A stretch of 64,000 nucleotides of DNA from JAFASC01 sp036265935 (GTDB lineage Bacteria > Pseudomonadota > Alphaproteobacteria > Rhizobiales > Beijerinckiaceae), in NCBI GenBank assembly GCA_036265935.1, contig DATAOB010000088.1, positions 1-64,000 of the forward strand, written 5' to 3'. This document shows, piece by piece, positions 48,487 to 55,426 of this stretch. A program made the translations under genes and the position numbers. The first letter of the stretch is position 1. Every line of letters begins with the position of its first letter. Below the pieces are notes generated by a model that was given only the letters and a program-made list of their open reading frames with translations, was not told the origin of the DNA and did not search any database.

Positions 48487-49016
48487 ATCAATCGCCGCGC
48501 ACCGCTTTTGAGCAGCACGGCGGGGCGCAGCCGGCGCGCCAAGTCTTCGATGTCGCGGGCTTTCGCCGCGCGGGTTTTGTCGCGGCGGGCGACGAGGCCG
48601 GCGAGCGGAGACGTGTTCGGTAATACCCGCCGGAGAAAACGACCCGGAATTTCCCGCACCACCCCGCACACGCCCTCGCGGCCGCGGCCGAATTCGAGGA
48701 AATCGCGGATTTCGTCGATGAGCGGCGTCTCGGCGGCATAGCCGGCCTTGAGCAGGAAGATGTGCTCGCTGCGGGCCGCCTCGAGCGACCCGGCAAGCGC
48801 CTTGGCGGGCTCCGATTCGCCGATCAGCGTGCAGCCGGCGTAGTCCGCCACATAGCGCAGGGCAGGGGTGTCGGCCCCAATCAGCACCGCGTCGCGCACC
48901 AGGCCTTGCACCGCCGCCGAGACGAGAAAAGCCAGCGTGCGCGCCGCCTCTTCCGGGGCGCCTCGCGCAAACGCCTGTTTTTCCTGTGAATTGGCGAGAA
49001 CGATTGCCGTCAGCAC
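48480..49016 (-). CDS. GT-A-like hypothetical protein, divergent from the radical SAM gene
   Basis: A 178-residue protein with a Rossmann-like start (LTAIVLANSQEKQAFARGAPEEAARTLAFLVSAAVQGLVRDAVLIG) and ALAGSLEAARSEHIFLLKAGYAAETPLIDEI, reminiscent of nucleotide-sugar or MobA-like transferases but without a clear DxD. The start is GTG at 49016 with AGAGGA upstream. Two LexA boxes lie in the 134-bp region shared with the divergent SPL-like radical SAM gene, so it is probably SOS-controlled. Its function is not known. Confidence 0.6.
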   Translation of the reverse strand: MLTAIVLANSQEKQAFARGAPEEAARTLAFLVSAAVQGLVRDAVLIGADTPALRYVADYAGCTLIGESEPAKALAGSLEAARSEHIFLLKAGYAAETPLIDEIRDFLEFGRGREGVCGVVREIPGRFLRRVLPNTSPLAGLVARRDKTRAAKARDIEDLARRLRPAVLLKSGARRLIY

Positions 49017-49056
49017 GCGTTCCTCTTAAGCGCGAGAGCTTCGCGTGAGAAGGCTC

Positions 49057-49085
49057 TTGACAGCTAGGACTATGTTCCCTATCTG
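49057..49085 (+). promoter_or_regulatory. Promoter of the radical SAM gene, overlapped by a LexA box
   Basis: TTGACA at 49057-49062 and TATCTG at 49080-49085 are separated by 17 bp. The -10 element lies inside LexA box 1, so bound LexA would block RNA polymerase directly. Confidence 0.55.
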
Positions 49086-49088
49086 TTC
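49074..49088. promoter_or_regulatory. LexA (SOS) box 1
   Basis: GTTC-CCTATCT-GTTC is an exact match to the alphaproteobacterial LexA operator GTTC-N7-GTTC. It lies 63 bp before the radical SAM start and 58 bp before the divergent gene. Confidence 0.75.
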
Positions 49089-49091
49089 CTT

Positions 49092-49106
49092 GTTCTTGTT
49101 GTGTTC
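49092..49106. promoter_or_regulatory. LexA (SOS) box 2
   Basis: GTTC-TTGTTGT-GTTC is a second exact GTTC-N7-GTTC operator, three bases after box 1. Two adjacent exact sites suggest cooperative repression and make chance occurrence unlikely. Confidence 0.75.
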
Positions 49107-49150
49107 ACGTTCGGTGAGTAGCGTGAGCGTAGAGAGCCGAGGAGGCAGAT

Positions 49151-50383
49151 ATGGGTCATGCGTCTCTGAAACAGGCCCTGCGTAGCGGGCCCCCGGGCTC
49201 GCGTGACTTCATCGGCGCCCATAGCGGCTCGCGCTTCAGCGAGGCTGTGGACCCGGTCGCCGCGGAGCGGCGGCGCGGCCGTGGCACCGTAACCAATCGC
49301 AGCGGCCGCTTCGAGAAGGAGGCCCGCATCGAGGTTGACGACGGCTGGAACTCGCTCGAAGACATGCCGCCGTTCGAGACGGTGGTCGGCATCGAGAAGC
49401 CGAAGACGATCATCACCCGCAACGAATCGCCGGACATTTCCTTCGACCGCTCGATCAATCCGTACCGCGGCTGCGAGCACGGCTGCATCTACTGCTTTGC
49501 GCGGCCGACGCATGCCTTCATGGGGCTTTCGCCGGGCCTCGACTTCGAATCGAAGCTGTTCGTGAAGCAGGACGCGGCGCAGCTGCTCGAACACGAATTG
49601 TCGGGGGAGAATTATAAGCCGCGCACGATCGCGATCGGCACCAATACCGATCCCTATCAGCCGATCGAGCGGCGCTACCGCGTCATGCGCTCGATTCTCG
49701 AAGTTCTGGCGCGCACCAATCATCCAGTCGGCATCGTGACGAAGTCGGCCTTGGTGACGCGCGACATCGATATTTTGTCGGAGATGGCGAAGAAGAGTCT
49801 GGTCAAGGTGGCAATCTCCATCACCACGCTCGACCCGCATCTCGCGCGGGTTATGGAGCCGCGCGCGCCGCGCCCGGAGCGCCGGCTCGACACGGTGCGC
49901 CAGCTTTCCGAGGCGGGCATTCCGGTCGGCGTCATGGTTGCGCCGGTCCTCCCGGCCATCAACGATGCGGAGATCGAGACGATTCTGACGCGCGCGCATG
50001 CGATGGGCGCGCGGGAGGCGGGCTACGTTTTGTTGCGGTTGCCGCTCGAATTGAAGGATCTCTTCACCGAATGGCTGGAGGCGAATTTTCCCGACAAGCT
50101 GAAGCACGTCATGTCGCTCATCCGCACGACGCGCGGCGGCAAGACTTACGATTCGACCTGGGGCGAGCGGATGACCGGGTCAGGCCCCTATGCCTGGATG
50201 ATCGGCCGGCGTTTTGAGGTCGCGGCCGAGCGCCTCGGATTCACGCGCGAAAGACTAAAGCTGCGCACCGATTTGTTCGTGCCGCCGGTGCCGCCGGGTG
50301 GGCAATTGAATTTGTTTTCTGTCGACCCGGGAGCGCTGGCCGCTGCGCCTGAGGCGCACGAAGAGCAGAGATCGGCGGCGTAG
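49151..50383 (+). CDS. PA0069-family radical SAM protein (spore photoproduct lyase-like)
   Basis: A 410-residue radical SAM protein. The cluster motif is NPYRGCEHGCIYCFAR (Cys-x3-Cys-x2-Cys). It is followed by TIAIGTNTDPYQPIERRYRVMRSILEVL and VGIVTKSALVTRDIDIL, the hallmarks of the PA0069/Rv2578c group related to spore photoproduct lyase. Its substrate is not known. Two exact LexA boxes and a sigma-70 promoter precede it, so it should be induced by DNA damage. Together with the SPL relationship this points to a DNA-repair role. aidB is the convergent neighbour. AGGAGG lies before the ATG. Confidence 0.88.
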   Translation: MGHASLKQALRSGPPGSRDFIGAHSGSRFSEAVDPVAAERRRGRGTVTNRSGRFEKEARIEVDDGWNSLEDMPPFETVVGIEKPKTIITRNESPDISFDRSINPYRGCEHGCIYCFARPTHAFMGLSPGLDFESKLFVKQDAAQLLEHELSGENYKPRTIAIGTNTDPYQPIERRYRVMRSILEVLARTNHPVGIVTKSALVTRDIDILSEMAKKSLVKVAISITTLDPHLARVMEPRAPRPERRLDTVRQLSEAGIPVGVMVAPVLPAINDAEIETILTRAHAMGAREAGYVLLRLPLELKDLFTEWLEANFPDKLKHVMSLIRTTRGGKTYDSTWGERMTGSGPYAWMIGRRFEVAAERLGFTRERLKLRTDLFVPPVPPGGQLNLFSVDPGALAAAPEAHEEQRSAA

Positions 50384-50387
50384 GAAC

Positions 50388-52070
50388 TCACACCAAAACG
50401 GGCACGGCGCGGCGCGCGATCGCGCCGACATCGATGCCCTGCGGCAAATCGCCGAAATGGCTCGACCAACTACCTGCAAGCCGCGTGACGACAAATGCAT
50501 CCGCGAAATCGGCTGGCGCATGGCGGATGAGCAGGTTTGCGCTTATCAGAAGCGCTATGCGCTCGACGAGACGCCGCGCCTGCCCTTCATGACGTGCGAG
50601 CCCGCCGCCGAGATCACTTTCAAGCGCGGCGAACGCCGCGTCATATTGCCGGTCGCTGCCTTTCGCGAGCCGCAACTCATCAATCAGCGCCGACACGCAA
50701 TCGGGATAGCGCTGCATCGAGCGCAAAACATCGAGGCAGATTACGTTGCCTGTACCTTCCCAGATGCCGTTGAGCGGTGCCTCGCGGTAGAGCCGCGCCA
50801 TCAAATGATCTTCGATAAAGCCATTGCCGCCGTGGCATTCAAGCGCTTCCGCCAAGACCGTCACGACCCGCTTGCAAATCCAATATTTTGCAATTGGCGC
50901 ACCGATGCGTCCGAGCAGGCGCTCGGATTCGTTTGAGCTTTCGCGATCGAGCGCGGCGACGAAGCGGAAGGCCAGCCACGCCGCTGCTTCGGCTTCCAAT
51001 GCGAGATCGGCGATGACATTGGTCATGGTCGGCTGATCGATGAGCGTGCGCTGAAAGGCGCGGCGATGCGCGACATGATGCCCCGCCTGCGCCACACCCT
51101 GCCGCATCAGCCCCGCCGAGCCGACGGCGAAATCGAGCCTCGTGTAATGATTCATCTCGAGGCCGGTGCGGATGCCATGTCCAGGCTCGCCGATCAGATG
51201 CGCGATCGCGCCGCGGAATTCGACTTCGGACGAGGCGTTCGACCTATTGCCCGCCTTGTCCTTCAGCCGCTGAATCTGCAGGCGATTGCGCGAGCCGTCC
51301 GGCAGCCAGCCGGCGACGACGAAGCACGACACGCCTTCCTTGGTTTGCGCCAGCGTCAGGAACACGTCGGAATGCGGAACGGAGAAGAACCATTTGTGCC
51401 CGATAAGCGAATACGTGCCGTCGCCGTTCGGCTCGGCACGCGTCTGCGTCTGGCGCAAATCTGAGCCGCCCTGTTTCTCGGTCATTGCCATACCAACCGT
51501 CGCGCCGGTTTTGTCCGACGCGCGAATTTGCCGGTGGTCGTATTTATTGGATGTGATCAGATCGCCCCATTCCGCCCAGCGCGCTGCATCGCGGCGCAGA
51601 ATGGGAATTGCGGAATAGGTCATGCCGATCGGGCAGCAGATGCCGTTCTCGCCTTGATTCCACAGATAGGAGAGCGCCGCCCGCGCGATCTGTGCGCCGG
51701 GGCGCCCGTCGGTCCATGCCAGCGAATGCGTCTCCTGGTGAATCGCGAGTGACATCAGCTCATGCCAAGCGGGATCGAAATCGATGCGATCGATGCGATT
51801 GCCGAAACGATCGTGCGTGCGCAGTTCGGGAATGTGACGGTTCGCCTGCCGCGCCAATTCCTGCACATGCACCGAGCCGACCGTACGCCCCGCCTCATGC
51901 AACCGCTGGCGCGCCCATTCCGCGCCGAACGTCTCGACGATCTTTTGCAGAACGGGATCGCTGCCGCATGCGTCGTAATCGGCGAGCGGCGGCGGCTGGT
52001 TCAGGACTTCGTGCGTCGCGTAGCCGAACGGATCAAGCGCCAGTCCCGATATGACGTGTGACAAATCCAC
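50388..52070 (-). CDS. aidB: AidB-like acyl-CoA dehydrogenase family protein (alkylation response)
   Basis: A 560-residue protein of the AidB branch. Family features are the long N-terminal region (LNQPPPLADYDACGSDPVLQKIVETFGAEWA), GMAMTEKQGGSDLRQTQTRAEP, NHYTRLDFAVGSAGLMRQGVAQAGHHVAHRRAFQ, and a C-terminal domain of about 110 residues beyond the dehydrogenase core. AidB binds DNA and FAD and is induced by methylation damage in the Ada response. An ada gene lies at 15954-17039. No clear Ada site was found before this gene. The start codon is ATG at 52070. Confidence 0.92.
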   Translation of the reverse strand: MDLSHVISGLALDPFGYATHEVLNQPPPLADYDACGSDPVLQKIVETFGAEWARQRLHEAGRTVGSVHVQELARQANRHIPELRTHDRFGNRIDRIDFDPAWHELMSLAIHQETHSLAWTDGRPGAQIARAALSYLWNQGENGICCPIGMTYSAIPILRRDAARWAEWGDLITSNKYDHRQIRASDKTGATVGMAMTEKQGGSDLRQTQTRAEPNGDGTYSLIGHKWFFSVPHSDVFLTLAQTKEGVSCFVVAGWLPDGSRNRLQIQRLKDKAGNRSNASSEVEFRGAIAHLIGEPGHGIRTGLEMNHYTRLDFAVGSAGLMRQGVAQAGHHVAHRRAFQRTLIDQPTMTNVIADLALEAEAAAWLAFRFVAALDRESSNESERLLGRIGAPIAKYWICKRVVTVLAEALECHGGNGFIEDHLMARLYREAPLNGIWEGTGNVICLDVLRSMQRYPDCVSALIDELRLAKGSDRQYDAAFAALESDLGGGLARHEGQARRLVERIALLISANLLIRHAPADFADAFVVTRLAGSWSSHFGDLPQGIDVGAIARRAVPVLV

Positions 52071-52087
52071 CCCTCCAGCGCGTGTGG

Positions 52088-52393
52088 TTAGCGGTAGCTT
52101 CTTCGCTGTCGGCCATGTCGAATGCGAAGCACGATCAATTCGTCGGCTGCAGGATCGACCACGAAGTAAATGAGATAGCCGTAGCGCGGCACCACGAGCT
52201 TGCGGACGTGGCGCGTCCGCTGCCCCCTGCCGAGCTGTGGGAAACGTGTAGCGATTTCAAGCGTCCTCAGGATCGCCGCGCGGACCCGCACCGCAGCACG
52301 TGGATTGCGCTCGAGGAGGTAGTCGGCAATCGCGTGGATGTCTCGCTCAGCCGGCGGCAGATACCGGATCGTTAAGGGGCGAACCGCCGCCAT
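52088..52393 (-). CDS. RelE/ParE-family toxin
   Basis: A 101-residue toxin of the ParE/RelE fold: TIRYLPPAERDIHAIADYLLERNPRAAVRVRAAILRTLE, then FPQLGRGQRTRHVRKLVVPRYGYLIYFVVDPAADELIVLRIRHGRQ. The R(KL)xVPRYGYLIYF strand and ILRIRHGRR end are typical of ParE gyrase toxins. Its start overlaps the antitoxin stop by 22 bp, the usual antitoxin-first arrangement. Confidence 0.88.
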   Translation of the reverse strand: MAAVRPLTIRYLPPAERDIHAIADYLLERNPRAAVRVRAAILRTLEIATRFPQLGRGQRTRHVRKLVVPRYGYLIYFVVDPAADELIVLRIRHGRQRRSYR

Positions 52394-52599
52394 GCTGCCT
52401 TGACTGCATCATTCGACGCGAACTCCCGGCGTTCGAGATAGGCGAGAGCCTCGTCAACAGCGGCGCGATCCTCTGGCTCGACAGCATCATCTCCCGTCTG
52501 GATATCCAGGAGGAGGAGCATCGCCCGCGCGATCTCGTCTTGCCGCTCATCGGGCAACCGGCTCGCGGTCTGCAGCACGAGAGAGAGCAACTCGGTCAT
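52372..52599 (-). CDS. Antitoxin of the ParE-type module
   Basis: A 75-residue acidic protein (MTELLSLVLQTASRLPDERQDEIARAMLLLL start, ALAYLERREFASNDAVKAAWRRFAP end). The C-terminal pattern, a helix followed by REFASxxxVxAxxRR, is the toxin-binding tail of many ParE antitoxins. It overlaps the toxin gene by 22 bp, so the two are co-transcribed and translationally coupled. Probable autorepression is inferred from the family. Confidence 0.8.
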   Translation of the reverse strand: MTELLSLVLQTASRLPDERQDEIARAMLLLLDIQTGDDAVEPEDRAAVDEALAYLERREFASNDAVKAAWRRFAP

Positions 52600-52654
52600 G
52601 GCTTGAGCATATAGCGCGAGCTTATGCATGGGAAGCGCACGATCGCATAGCTCG

Positions 52655-52679
52655 GGAACAAACAAGCTCAGTCGCTGTT
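52655..52679 (+). promoter_or_regulatory. EcfG-type general-stress promoter of the YqjD-like cluster
   Basis: GGAAC at 52655-52659 and TGTT at 52676-52679 are 16 bases apart, one mismatch from GGAAC-N16-CGTT. The start site would lie about 20 bp before the first ATG of a four-gene stress cluster, a tight and sensible placement. Confidence 0.6.
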
Positions 52680-52707
52680 TGTGGTCTGAGCCACGGGGAC
52701 TTTCGCG

Positions 52708-53334
52708 ATGAGCAATACTGGGAGCGCCAAAAGTACGACGTCCGGACAGAGAAGCTCGGCCAATCGGTCCGGCAATTCTTCCGTTTCCGACCAATTCTCC
52801 AATCAGGCGGACGAACTCGTCGGGCAGGGCAAGGACGCGGCGTCGGGCCTCACCTCGGTCGCGCAGGGCGCAACCGAAGAGCTGAAGCGTTCCGCCGCCC
52901 TGCTGGCGCGCGACGGCAGCGAGAAACTCGCCGATGCGCTGAGCAAGCAGCTTTCGACCGGTGCCGGTTTCGTCGAGGAGGCGAGCGAATCGTTGCGCGC
53001 CGCCGCGGCCGAGCTTGAAGACACGCTGCCGCCGGTCGCCTTCGCGCTGCGCACCGCCGCAAGCCGCGGCGACGAACTCGTCGAGCAAATCCGCACCAAG
53101 ACGCTCGGCGAATTGCTGGAGGAAGGCTCGGCCTATGCACGGCGCAATCCGATGCTGGTCTTCGGCGCCGCGGCGGGCGTCGGGCTGCTTCTATCGCGCT
53201 TTGCCAAGAGCAGCGGCCAGGCGAATGCGCAGCGCAGGCCGCAATCCGGCACGTACCGGCAAGGCGGCACGCAATCGTCCGGACAGATGCGCTCCGGCCA
53301 GTCCTCGAGCCGACCGCAAACCGCGACATTCTGA
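52708..53334 (+). CDS. ElaB/YqjD-like membrane-anchored stress protein
   Basis: A 208-residue protein. A Ser/Gln/Asn-rich N-terminus leads into a helical amphipathic region (VGQGKDAASGLTSVAQGATEELKRSAALLARDGSEKLADALSKQL), then one hydrophobic segment (NPMLVFGAAAGVGLLLSRF) and a disordered Ser/Gln/Arg-rich tail. This is the ElaB/YqjD plan, in which a C-terminal membrane helix anchors a helical domain that may bind ribosomes. It is first in the cluster behind an EcfG-type promoter. Its stop overlaps the next start by one base. Confidence 0.7.
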   Translation: MSNTGSAKSTTSGQRSSANRSGNSSVSDQFSNQADELVGQGKDAASGLTSVAQGATEELKRSAALLARDGSEKLADALSKQLSTGAGFVEEASESLRAAAAELEDTLPPVAFALRTAASRGDELVEQIRTKTLGELLEEGSAYARRNPMLVFGAAAGVGLLLSRFAKSSGQANAQRRPQSGTYRQGGTQSSGQMRSGQSSSRPQTATF

Positions 53335-53729
53335 TGTCCGACTTTCATAGGATCAGCGCAGCGGTCCGCAGCTTCGGCGATCTTTTCGGCGATCTTACCG
53401 ATCTCTTCGGAAAGGAGCTGCGCCTGGCGCAATCCGAGCTGAAGCACGGCCTCGCCAATCTCACCCAAGCCGCGGTGCTGTTTATCGTGACTGGCGTGAT
53501 CGCGCTGTTCGCGGTGCTGCTGCTGCTTGTCGGCATTGTGCATCTGATCGCCAGTTTCGGTCTCGCGCTGCACTGGTCCTACATGCTTGTGGCGGTGGTG
53601 CTGCTCGCCATTGCCGCCGCCATCTTCTTTGCCGCGCGCGCCAAGGCGACGGCCGACAATCTCGTTCCCAGACGCACCCTGGTTCAGCTCAGCGAAACCG
53701 CACGCACGCTCAAGGAGCAAATCCGATGA
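53334..53729 (+). CDS. Phage-holin-family / YqjE-like membrane protein
   Basis: A 131-residue protein with an N-terminal amphipathic helix (SFGDLFGDLTDLFGKELRLAQSELKHGLANL) and two membrane helices (AAVLFIVTGVIALFAVLLLLVGIVHLI and YMLVAVVLLAIAAAIFFAA). It matches the actinobacterial-holin-III/YqjE group, which usually follows YqjD. Overlaps of one base upstream and four downstream show strict coupling. Confidence 0.82.
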   Translation: MSDFHRISAAVRSFGDLFGDLTDLFGKELRLAQSELKHGLANLTQAAVLFIVTGVIALFAVLLLLVGIVHLIASFGLALHWSYMLVAVVLLAIAAAIFFAARAKATADNLVPRRTLVQLSETARTLKEQIR

Positions 53730-54547
53730 CCGAACAATATCAAACGCGCGACTACGAGATCGAGCGCCGACCGCGCACGCCGAGCTTCAGTGAGCGGCTC
53801 GCCGGCGCTGCGCGCGCGCAACCCGCCGGGTTGTTGCTGCTCGTCGCCGGCACGAGCCTGCTTTTATCCGGCATGCGTCCGCCGAATCGCGACGCGACGC
53901 GCCGCGCCAGAACCGCGGTACGCAAAATCGCGCAGGGTGATTTGTCGCCGGTGACGGAGACTGCGAGCGATGTCGCGTCCGGCGTGCGCGAGCAGGTGAG
54001 CGGGCTCGGCAACAAGGCCGGCGAGCTCGCTCGCTCCGCCACCGATTCGCTTTCCGGCCTCGCCGATGACGCACAGCGCACGATGCGCGAAACATCGCAG
54101 CAGCTTGCCGAGACGGCGCGCTCTTCGGCGCAATCCAGCATGAGCTTCGTCCTCGAAGATCAGCCGCTGTTGCTCGCCGCCGTCGGACTTGCTGCCGGCG
54201 CGGCGCTCGGCGCCATCATTCCGGCGACGCCGCAAGAGAATCGCCTGATGGGCGAAACGCGGGACAGAGTCGCGGAGCTCGCGAGTGAAGCCGCGCGGCA
54301 GAAAATCGACGAGCTCGGCGACGCCGCCGGCGAAGCGGCCGAGCGGCTGAAGAACGCGGTCAAGGAACGCGCGGGCCTCGCAACGGAAGATCTGGGCGGT
54401 GTTGCAAAGGACGTCGTCGAGCCCTTCGCCAATGTCGCGACAGGCGGCGGCAGCTCCGTCGGCGGCGGCAAATCCGGCCAGAGTTCTGCGTCGCAATCAC
54501 AGAGCAGCGGCACCGGCGCGAGCGGCAGCGTCGGCAAAATCTCGTGA
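53726..54547 (+). CDS. Helical membrane-associated hypothetical protein of the stress cluster
   Basis: A 273-residue protein. It has a short hydrophobic segment at about residue 35-48 (GLLLLVAGTSLLLSGM), then about 100 residues of charged, low-complexity helix (VREQVSGLGNKAGELARSATDSLSGLADDAQRTMRETSQQLAETARSSAQ). A second hydrophobic segment (LLLAAVGLAAGAALGAIIP) and a Gly/Ser-rich tail follow. Alternating helix and membrane anchor resembles nutrient-stress proteins of Rhizobiales. It is coupled to the preceding gene by ATGA. Confidence 0.65.
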   Translation: MTEQYQTRDYEIERRPRTPSFSERLAGAARAQPAGLLLLVAGTSLLLSGMRPPNRDATRRARTAVRKIAQGDLSPVTETASDVASGVREQVSGLGNKAGELARSATDSLSGLADDAQRTMRETSQQLAETARSSAQSSMSFVLEDQPLLLAAVGLAAGAALGAIIPATPQENRLMGETRDRVAELASEAARQKIDELGDAAGEAAERLKNAVKERAGLATEDLGGVAKDVVEPFANVATGGGSSVGGGKSGQSSASQSQSSGTGASGSVGKIS

Positions 54548-54556
54548 GATCGCAAC

Positions 54557-55426
54557 ATGAGTGAAGTCGACGCATTGGAGCGCGATGTCGAGACGGCGAG
54601 AGCCAGACTCGTCAACCGCGTCGCGCAGCTGAAGGCGCCGCCGGTCAGCGCGGTGAAAGACGAGCTCGTCGCTGACGCCACCGAATTCAAGGACGAGGTG
54701 ATCGATTCCGCCAAGCAGAAGCTGACGGACACGATCGACGGCTTCGTCTCGGACATTAAACGCCGGGCCGCCGACAATCCCGTCGCTGTGGCGGCGATTG
54801 GCGCCGGTATTGCCTGGAAACTGTGGCAGAAGCCGCCGATCACGACGCTGCTTGTCGGCGCCGGTGTCGCGGCCTTGTTCGGCCGCTCCAGCGTGCGCGA
54901 GATCGATGTCGACCCTTACGATCCCGAGCGTCCGTCGGGCTACGTTCCGGGCGGCGTTGCGGGATACGGTTACGCGACCACCCGCGATATGATCGAGCAG
55001 AAGGCGATCGGTGGCGCGACCGTCGCTATCGAGACAGCGCGGGAGAAAGCCGGCGAATTGCGCGACCGTGGCGGCGAGATGAAAGACAGCGCGCTCCGTT
55101 CCGCCAGCGAGCTCAAAGACAGTGCCGTGCGCTCGGCCGGCGAGCTGATGGAAAACGCGCGCCGCTCGGCCGGTGAGCTGCGCGAGAGCGCGGTTCGCGC
55201 GACCGGTGAAGCGGGCGACACACTCGCGGCGTACGCTCGCGATGTGCGCGCGCAGATTGGCCCGGCGCGCGACTACGCCGAAGACGTGGTGCGCGACAAT
55301 GGCGTCTATTTCGGCCTCGCGGCGCTCGCGGTCGGCGCCGCCGCCGGCATCGGCCTCATGCAGATGAATAGGCCGGTCGAGCAGGACGAGGACTATCTCG
55401 AAAGCGAGAACATCCGCGTCGAATAA
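54557..55426 (+). CDS. DUF3618-like membrane protein with LEA-type 11-residue repeats
   Basis: A 289-residue protein. The N-terminus (SEVDALERDVETARARLVNRVAQLK) matches DUF3618. A hydrophobic pair lies at about 73-110 (PVAVAAIGAGIAWKLW, TTLLVGAGVAALFG) and another at about 251-268. Between them, residues 179-222 are four tandem 11-residue units (ALRSASELKDS, AVRSAGELMEN, ARRSAGELRES, AVRATGEAGDT), the periodicity of group-3 LEA desiccation proteins. It is last in the EcfG-linked cluster, so a role in protecting membranes during osmotic or drying stress is inferred. Confidence 0.7.
   Translation: MSEVDALERDVETARARLVNRVAQLKAPPVSAVKDELVADATEFKDEVIDSAKQKLTDTIDGFVSDIKRRAADNPVAVAAIGAGIAWKLWQKPPITTLLVGAGVAALFGRSSVREIDVDPYDPERPSGYVPGGVAGYGYATTRDMIEQKAIGGATVAIETAREKAGELRDRGGEMKDSALRSASELKDSAVRSAGELMENARRSAGELRESAVRATGEAGDTLAAYARDVRAQIGPARDYAEDVVRDNGVYFGLAALAVGAAAGIGLMQMNRPVEQDEDYLESENIRVE
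55091..55222 (+). repeat. Coding 33-bp tandem repeat (LEA-like 11-mers)
   Basis: Four imperfect 33-bp units encode the SAGEL-x-x-SAxR 11-residue repeat of the gene at 54557-55426. The protein pattern is better conserved than the DNA, which suggests selection on the helix rather than recent duplication. Confidence 0.7.

Noticed and set aside
48480..49016. Transposase annotation for the gene divergent from the radical SAM gene
   Set aside because: No DDE or other transposase motif, no inverted repeats and no target duplication; the start resembles a GT-A/Rossmann protein.
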